Positions 10,175 through 22,289 are shown, counted from the first letter of the stretch. The stretch is 64,000 bases of DNA from Artemia franciscana (GCF_032884065.1 NC_088883.1:31940568-32004567); one strand, 5' to 3'. Notes: generated by a model not told the origin, from the sequence alone. A program made the numbers and translations.

Positions 10175-10460
10175 GTACATTGGAAGGATAAACACTTACA
10201 TCTTACTTTAAAAGTGACAATGAAATATTTCAAGAAATTAAGTGTCCATGACAAAGTTACCGTAGCTTTGAAAGCTGACAAAGAAACATATTTGAACTAT
10301 GAAACAAGCATTAGTAGTAACACCAATGGAATTGTATGCGTGCGTTGTCATGACAATCAAAAATTAAATTCCTAGGGACTATCGAACAAATTCAACATTA
10401 CTGATGGTGGATATGTGAGAGTAACATTTCTAGAGATGATAGTGCTCATAGATAATGCAA
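10175..10460 (+). pseudogene. KYFKKL-family copy 3, N-terminal part
   Basis: The ATG at 10219 opens MKYFKKLSVHDKVTVALKA, followed by YLNYETSI, CVRCHD, a stop where copy 2 has Phe-Glu, then GGYVRVTFLEMIVLIDNA. The 37 bases before the ATG also match the start of copy 1. At about 10460 the sequence breaks into a LINE and the family resumes at about 13428. With the later interruption at 13578-14769, this one copy is spread over three pieces: 10175-10460, 13428-13577 and 14770-15222. Confidence 0.6.
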
Positions 10461-10932
10461 TATAGATGATATTTTCATTTTCATTCTCCTAATTTGAATT
10501 TTACTTCTTGTCTTATTTTGACAGATGTTTCTGATTACTTCCCTATTTATCTATCGCTAGCTGTGCTTAAAACCGAGATTACTGTGGATGATAAAGGCGA
10601 GTCTTCTTTTAGAACTTTTACAGATAAAGAAATTTCTAACTTAATACTCTATCTTCAGAGTAATGATTGGTCTAGTCTTCTTGAAGCTAATGATGTTGAT
10701 TGTGCACTAGATTATTTTTGTGTCGTATAATAACTCTGTTGGATAAGCATTTTCCTATTAGAAAGAGGCCAAGAAATTCTGCACCCAAACGCCCATGTCT
10801 AGAGGTCTGATCAATGCAGCACAAATGAAGGTGTCTTTGTTCAAGTTAAATTTAGACACATCATGATCTTTTTAAGCATAAAAATTACACAAATGTGCTC
10901 ACTTCTTCAGTTTGTGCAGCAAAAAAGCTATA

Positions 10933-11274
10933 CAACAACAAAAGAGAGAATAATGAGGACTTTTTTTCCCAAGACAGTGAACCAACAAAACCTATTTGAA
11001 TATTTCGGCCCTGTATCTAAGGGCCGTCTTCAGCAAAGAAAAAATAAAAAACAATAAAACACTTACAATAAAAGTTCACAGTTAAAAATCCATTTTTTAT
11101 TTTAAAATAGCCTTGGTATCATTACTTCTTAACGAAAAGTTCAGCCAAGACTCAATAAATATTTTCAAAATTATTCAAATAGGTTTTGTTGGTTCACTGT
11201 CTTGGGAAAAAAGTCCTCATTATTCTCTCTTTTGTTGTTGTATTATGGAAAGGCAGTGTGGTCTTCGTCATTAT
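10933..11274. mobile_element. Penelope-like terminal-repeat inverted dimer, with 12-bp target-site duplication
   Basis: The direct repeat aaaaaagctata flanks the insert at 10921-10932 and 11275-11286. Inside, the left part (minus orientation, about 11150 down to 10933) and the right part (plus orientation, about 11170-11274) both contain attcaaataggttttgttgg and cactgtcttgggaaaaa. They are therefore head-to-head copies of one terminal repeat. The same sequence ends the PLE copy at 53.4-53.6 kb. The right arm extends further, to the aaggcagtgtggtcttcgtc end. The insert interrupts the reverse-transcriptase reading region of the surrounding LINE, so it is younger. Confidence 0.75.
11003..11033 (-). 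ncRNA. Hammerhead-ribozyme-like motif in PLE terminal repeat
   Basis: Minus strand: CTGAAGA (11033-11027), then a stem ggccct / agggcc closing a short loop, then GAAA (11006-11003) followed by TATTC. This matches the hammerhead core layout CUGANGA - stem II - GAAA, with one extra base before stem II and a very short stem III. Penelope-like elements are known to carry minimal and variant hammerhead ribozymes in their terminal repeats. Activity is not shown here. Confidence 0.5.
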
Positions 11275-13427
11275 AAAAAAGCTATATTTTTCGCGTCGAA
11301 CTAATGATTGCATTGGAATTTGTGCATGGTTTTGACTGTAGTTAATGAAGTTCCATCCCACAAGAAACTCAAATAAACTTCCCCTTGTCCTTATAGGTAA
11401 GCTGATGGATCTTCTGTGGACAGAAAATGCTTAGCAAGTGCCTTCAATTCGCATTTTATCACACCTCCTTCAGTTCTCATTCCACCCCAGAGTAGAGTAA
11501 GTTGTTTTCCCTTGGCAGAGAAGTCTTTTTTCCTTTCCCCATGCGGAGCTACTGAGATTTTTTGTACTATTTCTCAACTTCCAAGCAGTTGTTTAGTTAA
11601 TAGTTATGGTTTGAGTAATAATGTCCTTAAAAAATCAGTCAGTTGGTTTCCAACCCCATCACTCACATAATTAACCTCCCTCTTTCTTCTGGTGTTTTTC
11701 CTCATTTATTTGAAGTTGCTACTATTGTAATTGCAAAAGAAAGTTGATTCATCTCTAATTTCAAACTAAGACCTATTTCTCTTCTTCCTGTCATCTATAA
11801 GTTTGTTGAAAAAGTAGTGTATTGTAGACTCGCTTCATATTTAGTACTAATACGACAGATGGAAATTCTCTCATAACTAGCCATCAATATGGTTTTCGTC
11901 CCTCTTTCTCTAGAAAGAGGGCACTTTCAGATGCAACAGAGTTCTTGCGTGTTAATCTAGACAAGGGCTTGGGGGTTTTGGATCTATTTCTTGACTTTTC
12001 AAAGGGCTTTCATATGATTGACCACTATGTTCTTTTGTCAAGAACTATTTTTATTTGGTGTGCATGGAGTCCCTCTAAAATGCTCTAGGTCTTATCTGTC
12101 AGGGAAATCTCGGCATATTTTGATTAACGATACCTCTTCTTCTATTCTGCCTATATTGAAAGGTGCCCAACAGGACTCTCTGCTTGGGCCAATTTGTTTT
12201 TAATTTACATTAATTACATTGTTGATTGTATTCATTCCCATATTCACCCTGTTCTTTTTGCTTTTTCACTGCTGCTTTTTCACTTTGCTTTTCACTTCAC
12301 AACTTTTTCATTGCTGCAGTGAAACTGCCATCTGCCACTTCCTTAGCTAAAGGTCTACTTGATAAAGTAAAGGATTGGTGCTTGTCAAATGGTATGGTTC
12401 TTAACACCTGGAAAAGTGCCGTTGTTAATTTTTTGGACCCTTTACCGTATGAGAGACGTGCAGGAGCCAATTGGAACGGTATTATACCACATGCTACAAT
12501 CGTGAAATTTCTTGGTGTGTATCTTAACTGTTTTCTTTCTTTTAAACCACGTATAACTCACACCCGTTCCCTTAGCCTCCGCTAATCTTCAATGTTGCAT
12601 CAGGTTAACTCATTTCTTTCTTCAGATGTTATAGTTTCTCTTTATTTTGCTTTTATTTATCCTTATCTTTCTTATTGTTGTTCTGTCTGGAGTATTACTA
12701 ATAAATTTCTTCTCTGCCTACTTCAAAGAGCCCAAAATAGGAAAGTTAAGGCTACGTTTGTTTTCCCTTGTCTTTTCTCTTCCTCTGATCTTTATAATGG
12801 TACTGGAATAGTTCCACTAAATCGTATTGTTGGTAAAAGTAATCTTTATTTAACGTCTTCTGCTTTTTCAGGTATACTTCCACGTTCTCTGCTGCAATTT
12901 TTCTTACGGACTGACTCAGGTGGGAATTCGTCTTCTCTACAAAGTTCTTCTCACAGATTTTTTTTTTACCCAAACGATCATCAGCAGCAGCTCAGAGGTC
13001 TTCTGTTTATCAATCATTTCTACTGTGGAACTCCGTCTCTCCTGATGTACCTCTATTTCTCTCTGTAAATACGGTTTCTTCTCTGGTATTTCCAGTTTAA
13101 TTTGTTTTTGTTGGTTAATATTATTGTTATTTTACACTAATTTATATGTCTCTCTTCTCTTCATCTAAAATATTTTTTAGATTCTAAAATATTTTTTGAT
13201 TCCATCATATTTTTTCAGTTATATTTTTAATTTCCCTTCTTTATCTCCTATATGATAAATTTCTTTGTCTTCTTCCAAATTTATTAATGTATGCAATTTA
13301 TAAGTTTTTATTTTTATTTTGTTGGTCAATTACAATCTAAGCCTCTGGAGCTTTGTAGTTACTTTAGGTTTTGTAATTGTTTTTTTTTCTAGGATTGATA
13401 AGCAGATTAATTGATTGATTGATGACA

Positions 13428-13577
13428 AAGGTTAACTTTTACCGGTTGATTGATACTTTTGCCATCATTTTTGAATTAGTATTCAAATTAGAGAAAAGGG
13501 AAAAAGAATGGCCGACTGCTGCAGCTATGTCATAATACGTATTTGGTCTATGTGTCAAGACTCCAATCTATGTAAAA
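13428..13577 (+). pseudogene. KYFKKL-family copy 3, middle part
   Basis: The text aacttttaccggttgattga, then catcatttttg and tattagtattcaaatt and gtcataatac, aligns with 3578-3670 of copy 1 and with the minus-strand copy at 5874-6178. It lies between the end of the LINE and the start of the hairpin element at 13578. Confidence 0.5.
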
Positions 13578-14769
13578 ATTAAATAAAAAAACAAGTTTTT
13601 CTTAACTACATGTAAGGAGCGACATTAAAATTTAAAACGAACAGAAATTATTCTGTATATAAAAGGCGTTGTCACCTCCTCAACGCCTCACTCTTTACGC
13701 TAAAGTTTGACTCTTTCTCGTAACTCTACTTTTTAAAACAATAATTTTTTCCCAAATCCTTAAGAATGACCCCTGTATCACAAAGGCAGTAGAATAAATA
13801 GTTGAAATTACTAAAATTTTAGCATAAAGAGCAAGGTGTTGTGGAGGAGACTAACCCCCTCATATACGTAACATTTTCTGTTCATTTTAAGTTTTAATGC
13901 TGCTCATTGTTTTCAGTTGAAAAAAATAATTTATTTTTTCATTGTTTTTTTTAGAAAATACTAGAAAATCCTGCTCCCCCATCATGGAAATTCTCTTCCC
14001 TCATGATAAATCCAATTTAACTCCTCCCCCCAACCCAACGCCAAAGCAAAAAAGTCCCCCTAAAAACGTCTGTACACTTCATATTAACCATTACTATATG
14101 TAAACAATGGTAAAAAATTTGTAACTCGCAGCCCCTCCCCCGGGGACTATGGGGGATTAAGTCATCCCCAAAGTAATAATTAATAATTTTTGACTACTTT
14201 GAACAGACACTCTATCTCAGAATTTTATCCGGTGACTTTGTGAAAAATGAGCGGGGAGGGGGCAAAGCTGCCCTCCGATTTTTGGTCACTTAAAAAGGGC
14301 ACTAGAACCTTTATTTCCCGTTTGAATGAGCCCTCTCTTTATATTCTAGGACCACTGGGTCGACACGATCACCCCTGGGAAAAAAAACAGAAAAAAACAA
14401 ACAAACAAGTAAACACGAATCCGTGATCAGTCTGCTGGAAAAAAATACAAAATTCCACATTTTTGTCGGTAGGAGCTTGAAACTTCTACAGAAAGGTTTT
14501 CCGATACGCTGAATCTGACGGTGTGATTTTCGTTAAGATTCTATGACTTTCAGTGGGTGTTTTCCCTGTTTTCTAAAATAAAGCAAATTTTCTCAGGATC
14601 ATAACTTTTGATGAGCAAGACTAAACTTGATAAAACTTATCCAATCAAAATCATTAAATGCCATTCCTTTTATGTAACTTTTGGTATTAAAATTAGAGTT
14701 TCGTTTTTTCGAATTTCGGTTACTACTGAGTCTGGTCGCTCTTTACTACAATTCGTTACCACGAACTGT
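13578..14769 (+). mobile_element. Hairpin-rich non-autonomous element, partial copy A
   Basis: Begins attaaataaaaaaacaag and gtaaggagcgacattaaaa at 13612, and ends with the terminal palindrome-type attcgttaccacgaactgt at 14751-14769. Internal blocks (cctccgatttttggtcac, tagaacctttatttcc, cacgaatccgtgatcagtc, aatctgacggtgtgatttt) match the other copies in order. No coding sequence. It interrupts KYFKKL copy 3. Confidence 0.8.
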
Positions 14770-15222
14770 CAGAGAATGTGGCAATAGACAGTGAAATCGC
14801 AAGCAAACAAAAAAACATTTACAGATATTATCACCAAAGACTATACGGATGAATTGATGAAAACCAAGCGCCTACTAACGTTAATAGTATCATTGCTTGT
14901 TCTCAAACACATAAACACATTTAAAACAAAAACAAAACTGAAGAGATGTGTCAAGAGGTTGTAGCTAAATCCATGTTAAAAGTTGTATATGACCCCAAAA
15001 ATCCAAAAAGTCTTATCTTGAGAGAAAACATAAAGAAAGTATTTAATGGAATGGATTCAAAACATTCAATTTTTGTTATGTTCATATTGCATACGGCTTA
15101 GTTTAAAAAAAATATTTTATTGCATTAATTTGTTATGTTTCTATTATTTTTAAGCTACGCTAGCATTCAGAATGTCAATATGAAAACTTGGAGATGCAAG
15201 AACACGAATTTTCAGAAACATA
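14770..15222 (+). pseudogene. KYFKKL-family copy 3, 3' part
   Basis: Matches 4300-4570: tgaa-ctaca/tgaaatcgcaagcaaac, gatgaattgatgaaaaccaagcgcc, then cagaatgtcaatatgaaaac and ttttcagaaacatag. It contains a short readable stretch around 14850-15100 (with TKTKLKRCVKRL) that may represent part of the ancestral protein. It ends immediately before the microsatellite block. Confidence 0.45.
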
Positions 15223-15229
15223 GAATAGA

Positions 15230-16045
<816 letters not shown>

Positions 16046-16069
16046 AAAAATTAAGTAATGAGAAAAGGG

Positions 16070-16685
16070 GTTCTAATTTCGACTAAGCAGTGAACAAAAA
16101 ATAAAATATAAAGACATAACTACACTTCAACTAAGAAAATTAAATATTCTGAATATTTTGGCCCCAGATCCGGGAGCCTTTCTCAACGGAAAAAAATTAT
16201 AAACAACAAAAAAAGACGAAATTTTTTAAACATAACACAAAAACACATAACACATTTCCTCTTTTGTTTTGTTCATGTAATCATAATTTTCACTTTTAAT
16301 GCATTCCCATTTATACACCGATTGTTGCAGAGGAAAGGAACCCATGGTTTCATTATAAACATTTGCTTTGGTTTTGTGTTAAGTTATTAGCATTAGTGCG
16401 GGGCGTTTTGTTTATAATATGAGTTGTTCTTATTTATTTATTGTTTATCTTTTTTTCGTGTGTTTAATTGTCGTGGTCTTTTTGTGTTATGTTTTAAAAA
16501 ATCTTCTTTTTTTCGTTTGTAATTTTTTTCCGTTGAGAAAGGATCCTGGACATGGGGCCAAAATATTCACAATATTTTTATTTTTTAGTTAAAGTGTATT
16601 TTTGTTTTTATATTTTATTTTTTGTTCACTGCTTTGTCTAAATTAAAACCCGTTTTAATTTTTTATTTTTTTTGTGTTTGTTATT
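16070..16685. mobile_element. Inverted-repeat element related to a Penelope-type terminal repeat (copy 2)
   Basis: Left arm: agcagtgaacaaaaaataaaa (16087), gaatattttggccccagatc (16151), gcctttctcaacgg. Right arm: ccgttgagaaaggatcctgg (16530), catggggccaaaatattc, and taaattaaaacccgttttaa at the end. Same structure as 6182-6725, and the central region shares tttataatatgagttgttctt with it. It encodes no protein. Confidence 0.55.
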
Positions 16686-18407
16686 TTATTTTTATTGAAA
16701 CCATGTATCGAGGTTTTTTTTTTAATTTAGTGACAATTGATAATTATGATCATGATTCCTGAATCATTAACCGTTTTAATACTCTGGAAGCTTCGAATGG
16801 GGATTTTGGGGGTGTATTTACGGAGCAGCTGTGTCGAAGTTATGACATTGGGGTAGCAGGGCATTATAATTCTATTAGTTCCAAATATTTGTTTAAAGAT
16901 GGAATTCAATGTGAGTATGGTGATGCAAGAGGTCTCAATTTTTTCCATTTAATTGCCAAGGGCTAAATTCTTCGTTTAATTTTTTAAATGAAATACGTGA
17001 TCTTTCGGTTTTTCAGGTTATCGGTCTTACTGAAACTGGCTGAATGACCACAACTCCCCTCTTTTAAACATTCCAAGATATAAATTTTACAATATGAATC
17101 AACAGTTTTGACAACATGGAGGAAACGGTGCATACATTCGAAGCAATATTGAAGTTTTGGTAAGAAATGACTTAGTAGTATATCAGGAAATGGTTTATTA
17201 ACCATTTATTCTTCAGATTAGGCTGAAACCTAAAGATGGATTTGTTATTATATTGTATGGGCCACAATCTGGCTCCATACCCATCTTTATGGGTCTTTTG
17301 GATAAGCAGTGGGAGAAATTAGCAACTGGTTCACATCCGCTTATGATGCTCGGGAATTTTAATATTGACCTTCATGAGCTTCATACGAGTGTTTCTATGG
17401 AATTTTTGCAGCTTTCTATGTCCTATGGTTCATTTTCGACTATAGATATATGCACACGAGTAACCACCTCATTATCGAAGCTTATTGACAATATTTTTCA
17501 AATTTGGTTTTTATTTTTTCGAATTAAGAGTTATTATTACTGATGTATCAGATCATTTTGGGATTTCACCAAGATTTGATCTCTGTATTCCCCGAAAGTC
17601 AGCACCAATAATTCCCAAGAGTCCAATGCATATGTTTACCCAGAGTAACCTTCAAAAATTTAAGCAGGCATTTGCAGAAGTCGATTGGAATAATTTGGTC
17701 GATCTTACGGATGATATAAATACGAGTTTTCAAAGATTTTATGATAAACTTATTTTGTGACAAAAACATGTATAATGGTTCGTTCGCCATCAAGGAAAAA
17801 TAATCCTAAGAAACCATGGATGTCGCCTAACTCTTTGCGTTGTATTAATAAAAGAGATCAACTTTATAAGAATTTCTTAAATAATGGGAATGATCTGATT
17901 TGCTTAAGAATTTATAAAATTACAGGAATGCCCTGAATAAATTACTGAGAAATGTAAAAAAAAATTCGTAAATAAATTCACTAGGACTTGCGGTAACCCT
18001 GCAAAAACATGGAAAATAATTAAAAGTGTGATATCAACAGAGAACTCTATTATTCCCGATAAAGTAGTAATGCAGAATGGCCTGCCAACGAAGAAACCAG
18101 AAGAGATATGTGATGTTGTTTCTAGACATTTTGCTAATATTGGCTTGGATTTATCTTCCCGTATTGTATCTTCTGATGATGATCCTCCCTTGGAGATTTT
18201 TAATGAAGACTTTAATTGATATTTCTATGTATATGAAACCCTTCTCTCGTGATAAAGTAGAAAAAAATTATCTTTGGGATGAAAAATGCATCGGCATGTA
18301 GTAATTCACTCAATCTTCTCTTGTTAAAAATAGCGTTTCCTTATGTTGCTGATGTTCTTACTTCCCTCATTAATTTGTGGTTGAAACGGGGAACGTTTCC
18401 TGATTGA

Positions 18408-18893
18408 TTGAAAATTGCTAAGATTACCCCTGTTTTTAAAGGCGGTTTTATTATTGGCGGAAATTATTGGTCTATCTTGGTCTTACCTGTTATTTTTCGT
18501 GTGCTAGAAAAGCGTACTAACACTAGAGTTTATGATCATTTGAAACTGCATAAGCTGTTAAATCCAATTCAATTTGGCTTCAGGAAGGGGAGAACCACAA
18601 AGATGGCATTATCATATATAACTTTGGTAATCAATAGAGCTCTTGACAATAAGTTTAGAGTAGCTGGTCTGTTTCTTGATTTGATTAAGGCATTTGACCA
18701 CCAATTAATAATTCGAAAATGTATATTTTATGGACTAAGAGGGGCTGCTTTGGCTTTGCTTTATGATTACCTCAAAAATAGAGAGCAGTATGTTCACATT
18801 AATCGAATTTCTTCAAGTGAAATTCTTGTTAAATTTGGTATCCCCCAGGGCTCTGTGTTAGGTCATTCTCTTTTGTTTTTATTTTATGAATGA
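18408..18893 (+). pseudogene. Reverse transcriptase core of LINE 2
   Basis: Longest open piece of the element (about 160 codons). It carries RT fingers and palm motifs: the PISVLPV-type region (SILVLPVIFRVLEK), the FGFRKG motif, the first catalytic Asp in FLDLIKAFD, and the GIPQGSVLG loop. It ends in a frameshift and stop just where FLIYINDL would be expected. The thumb and C-terminal parts continue at 18950-19321 and 19314-19634. Confidence 0.75.
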
Positions 18894-19848
18894 TCTGCCA
18901 AATCCTGAATGGTCTGCCATGATGCGACATGGCATGATTTGCCAATGATGTGAAATTGATGTGTTTTGCTATAACTGAACAACCACTTACCTTAACAATT
19001 AATGCAGCAATGACTATGACATGTCTTTGGTTGAAGATAAACCGGCTTGACCTAAATATAAATATGTCAAATTTTGTTATCTTTTCACAATCCCCAAATT
19101 ATTATCCTTGGATTAAGGAAATGGCTTCACCGAAGGGAATTGTTAAGAGGTCAAGTTCCTTGAAGTACCTTGGGATTATTATAGACGAAATTCTATCATT
19201 TAAGTACCATGTAAAAGCTATCAATACTTCACCCAATCCGCGTACTGCAGATCAATGCCATCAGATCTTTTTGTGGAATAGGGAACCGGGATTCGGTCAG
19301 GTCAATGTAAAGTATGATTAATATAATGCCTGTAACCCGATTGCTTGATTTTTATACACTGGTTTTTATGTATAAGTTCTATTATGGGTGCGTTCCAGAT
19401 TGTTTTACAGAAATTTTTCAGGAAATATCTAATGTTCATGGTCACGGAACTCGAACAAGTGGAGATATTGAGGTTCCTCGGCTAGTTTCAAGTAGGACTG
19501 CTTTTTCAATTATTTACAGAGGGGCTAAGCTGTGGAATAAGCTTGTTCCAAGAACTAAAGAATTGCCCATTAATCAATTCAAAACCGATCTGTGTGTGGG
19601 GTTGCTTGGTTGGTATACCTTTAAAATAGATTGAGATTGATGGATTTAATATTAGTAATAATTGTTTATTGTTTTTTCGCTTCGGGATCATGATATTATA
19701 TTGTTATGTTGTGTATGAATTATTTAAGTAAGGTTTTTTTGGTACACGGTTTCACCCTTCTTCTTATTATAGATTAACTCATTGTTTTTTTTTTTTGTTC
19801 TTTGTTGTTTTTTTTCTCTCTTATATTTTTTGTTCTTTTTTGTTAGAA

Positions 19849-19882
19849 GCACACCATCGCAAGCGACGCTTTTGGTGTGCTA
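19849..19882 (+). other. 3'-terminal hairpin of LINE 2
   Basis: agcacacca and tggtgtgct are perfect arms with ttt and gcaagcgacgc between them, about 50 bp before the (ACT)n tail. Many LINEs place a stem-loop here for recognition by their own reverse transcriptase. The role in this element is inference. Confidence 0.5.
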
Positions 19883-19945
19883 CCGATTGATTTTGTCTCT
19901 GTTATTTCTTTTGGATAATAAATTAATACTACTACTACTTTGCTT

Positions 19946-20164
19946 AATTTTTCATTAATGGAAAAGCAGTTTGGGATAAGAAACTATTTACGTCTAGCCT
20001 ACAGGTAGCAAAAGATCAATTCAAATTGAATATTTTTGAATTTAGCAAAAACATCCCAATATAATTACACAACAAAAGTTTTTAGAAATGTTTTTCTAGT
20101 CTTCATTCAGTCTTTGACCTACATGGATCAAAACTAGTTTATATTGTTTGGTCAATTTACAGAG
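19946..20164. other. No recognisable feature
   Basis: AT-rich DNA between the 3' tail of LINE 2 and the tandem array. No motif seen. Confidence 0.4.
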
Positions 20165-20985
20165 GATTATTATTTGGATATTTATTTTATTGCGCAACTA
20201 TTGAATATATGTACAATGCTGTATAGTGCTGTGAACAATTTGCTTTGGATAATTGGATAATTAAAATTGTGTACGCAACTATTGAAGTTGCGTAAAGTGC
20301 TGTATACCGCTGTGAACAAATTTGCTTTGGATAATTGAATATTTTTGATAATTAAAATTGTGTACGCAACTATTGAAATTCTGTAAATTGTTGTATAGCG
20401 CTCTGAACAATTTGCTTTGGATAATTGCACATTTTGGATTATTGAAGTTGTGTACAATGCTGTATAGTGCTGTGAACAATTTGCTTTGGATAATTGGATA
20501 ATTAAAATTGTGTACGCAACTATTGAAGTTGTGTAAAGTGCTGTATAGTGCTGTGAACAAATTTACTTTGGATAATTGAATATTTTTGATAATTAAAATT
20601 GTGTACGCAACTATTGAATTTCTTTAAAGTGTTGTATAGCGCTCTGAACAATTTGCTTTGGATAATTGCACATTTTGGATTATTGAAGTACAATGCTGTA
20701 TAGTGGTGTGAACAATTTGCTTTGGATAATTGGATAATTAAAATTGTGTACGCAACTATTGAAGTTGTGTAAAGTACTGTATAGCGCTGTGAACAAATTT
20801 GCTTCGGATAATTGAATATTTTTGATAATTAAAATTGTGTACGCAACTATTAAAATTCGGTAAAGTGTTGTATACCGCTCTGAACAATTTGTTTTGGATA
20901 ATTGCACATTTTGGACTATTGAAGTTGTGTACAATACTGTATAGCGCCGTGAACAATTTGCTTTGGATAATTGGATAATATTATC
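20165..20985 (+). repeat. Higher-order tandem array (241-bp unit of three about 80-bp subunits)
   Basis: gtacaatgct (or gtacaatact) recurs at 20211, 20452, 20688 and 20929, giving periods of 241, 236 and 241 bp. Inside each period three related subunits follow in fixed order. Each has the pattern (c)aactattgaa, gtgctgtatagcgctgtgaac, aatttgctttggataattg, and they end differently in ggataatt, aatatttttgataatt or cacattttgga. Subunits of the same rank match across periods better than neighbours do, the mark of higher-order repeats. The array stops at about 20985, just upstream of the LINE 3 leader. Confidence 0.85.
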
Positions 20986-21082
20986 AAAATTGGCGTGTTT
21001 TGATCCACTCGGATACTCTTGTACGGCTCGGCCCTCACTTAAGGATAAGTCATTCGCTATTTCTTAATTTCTGGCCTCAATC

Positions 21083-22122
21083 GTGTCTTTCAACCAGTTT
21101 GATCTAGCGAAATTTAAGAATTATCCACTGTGGCCAGTAAGAATCATTAAAGCTAGTAAAAATGGACAGGGCAAGCCAGTCTATATTATATTCTGCTATG
21201 GCTCTAACGATGAATTCTGTCTTATTGATTCAAATCTCCAAGTCTATGATCCTATCGCTGGTAATTCAACTGCTCCACCTACAAAAAAAGCTTTTGACGA
21301 GCTTGCTTCTGCGCCTTATATTTTTATGAGACTGTCTAAAACATACCTCGTGCAAAAAGGCAAATCTAAAGGCTTGACAGCCCTATCAACTAGCAGCAGT
21401 AGCCCGATTCAACAGCAACTTGTAGCAACTCAAGCTGTACTAGATAAAACCAAAAATGATTTAATGGACACTATTACTCAAAAAGTTACAAAAAAGCTGG
21501 CGAGCTCAAACTCACTTAAGGAATCAACTGAGACTATTGTGAGTCAAATTTATGATGCTGTTACTTTCGAATTTAACCCCAAGTTTCAACTAATCGAGAA
21601 ATCGTTGAAGGGGCTGAAAAATGAACTTGAGTATTTGGAAAAAGACTGAACAGGTTTAAAAATAAATTAGACCGTTACGAACAAGAATCATTATTTGATA
21701 GTCTTGTGTTTCACAGTGTTAGACAGCTAACTGGAGTTGACACTGATTCTGCTGTGTTGTCAATTATAAATCAGAAGATTTTGTTGGCTGAATTTAGTAC
21801 AAATAAGATTATAAACATTTATAGGCTCAGACTGAATAATGCTGCTACTAAATCAACTCAGCCAGCTCTAAGGGTCGCTCCAGTTATTGTGAAGTTTGTG
21901 AGCTAGGAAATCGCCTAGAAAGTGTTCAAGGCTAAAGCTAAACTGGCCTCTAGTGGTATTTTCGTTGCGGAGTCTCTGACCAAGCAACGAAGAGACATCC
22001 TGAATGCGGGTAAGGACAAATTCGGTCAGAAGAACGTTTGGTCTGATCAAGGGCAAATTTTGGCTAAGCCTAGAGGTGAGACTGTGATTAGAAAGATACG
22101 ATCGCTCGCGGAGTGCGTGTAG
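21083..22122 (+). pseudogene. LINE 3 ORF1: PWWP-like domain, coiled coil, nucleic-acid-binding C-terminus
   Basis: The first 188 codons (21083-21649) are open. The first codon is GTG, probably a mutated ATG. Residues 6-57 match the PWWP fold pattern: DLAKFKNYPLWPVRI (the PWWP motif as PLWP), then VYIIFCYGSNDE (the FFFG-T-E strand) and NLQVYDP. Residues F11, W17 and Y39 sit where the methyl-lysine cage of PWWP readers is. Residues 110-185 look helical. A one-base shift near 21640 leads into RFKNKLDRYEQESLFDS, then RVAPVIVKF, KAKAKL, RRDILNAGKDKFG and WSDQGQILAK, typical of the C-terminal domain of LINE ORF1 proteins. TAG stops at 21904 and 21916 interrupt it. Confidence 0.75.
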
Positions 22123-22289
22123 GTTAGTTTTAAATTCGTTTGTTTTATCTTTCATTTTTTAGTGTATTTTTCCTTTTTCCAATTTTTTTTTATTACGGTT
22201 GTGTTTCTAGTCTTTTTTGGCTTGTGATGACGACTGCCTAGTAATAGATTTGAAACCTATGAGAAATAGTAAATTTATTTGATTGCCGT

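Larger units (their letters stand above)
10461..13427 (+). mobile_element. Jockey-like LINE, 5'-truncated, decayed
   Basis: Starts in the end of an AP-endonuclease domain (LTDVSDYFPIYLSL at about 10522) and runs into a reverse transcriptase: LRPISLLPVIYKFVEKVV (about 11765), QYGFRPSFSRKRALSDATEF (about 11887), DLFLDFSKGF (about 11980), a degraded GVPQGS region at 12160, then IVKFLGVYLNCFLSFKP (12500) and the C-terminal SSDVIVSLYFAFIYPYLSYC block (12610). Many stops and frameshifts; the FADD box is partly lost near 12255. The 3' end is a short ttgattgattgatg repeat at about 13409-13422, after which KYFKKL-family sequence resumes. A PLE fragment (10933-11274) is inserted inside. The clade is judged from motif style only. 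Confidence 0.75.
16690..19945 (+). mobile_element. Jockey-like LINE 2, decayed, with (ACT)n 3' tail
   Basis: From about 16990 the frames give VIGLTETWLNDHNSP-type endonuclease text, then LGNFNIDLHEL (17350, endonuclease), IDNIF (17487), SDHFGIS (17548). The reverse transcriptase follows at 18408-18893: NYWSILVLPVIFRVLEK, FGFRKGRTTKMAL, GLFLDLIKAFDHQL, and FGIPQGSVLGHSL. The catalytic FADD region near 18935 is broken. Next come SSLKYLGIIIDEILSFK (19155) and a C-terminal block at 19314-19634 with AFSIIYRGAKLWNKL. Endonuclease and RT are split by several stops and frameshifts. The element ends in tactactactac at 19928-19939. It is dead as a protein-coding element. Confidence 0.8.

Noticed and set aside
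20182-20956. Minus-strand frames with repeated FTALYSTLHNFNSCVHNF-like text
   Set aside because: They are translations of the tandem array. The peptide repeat simply mirrors the DNA period.
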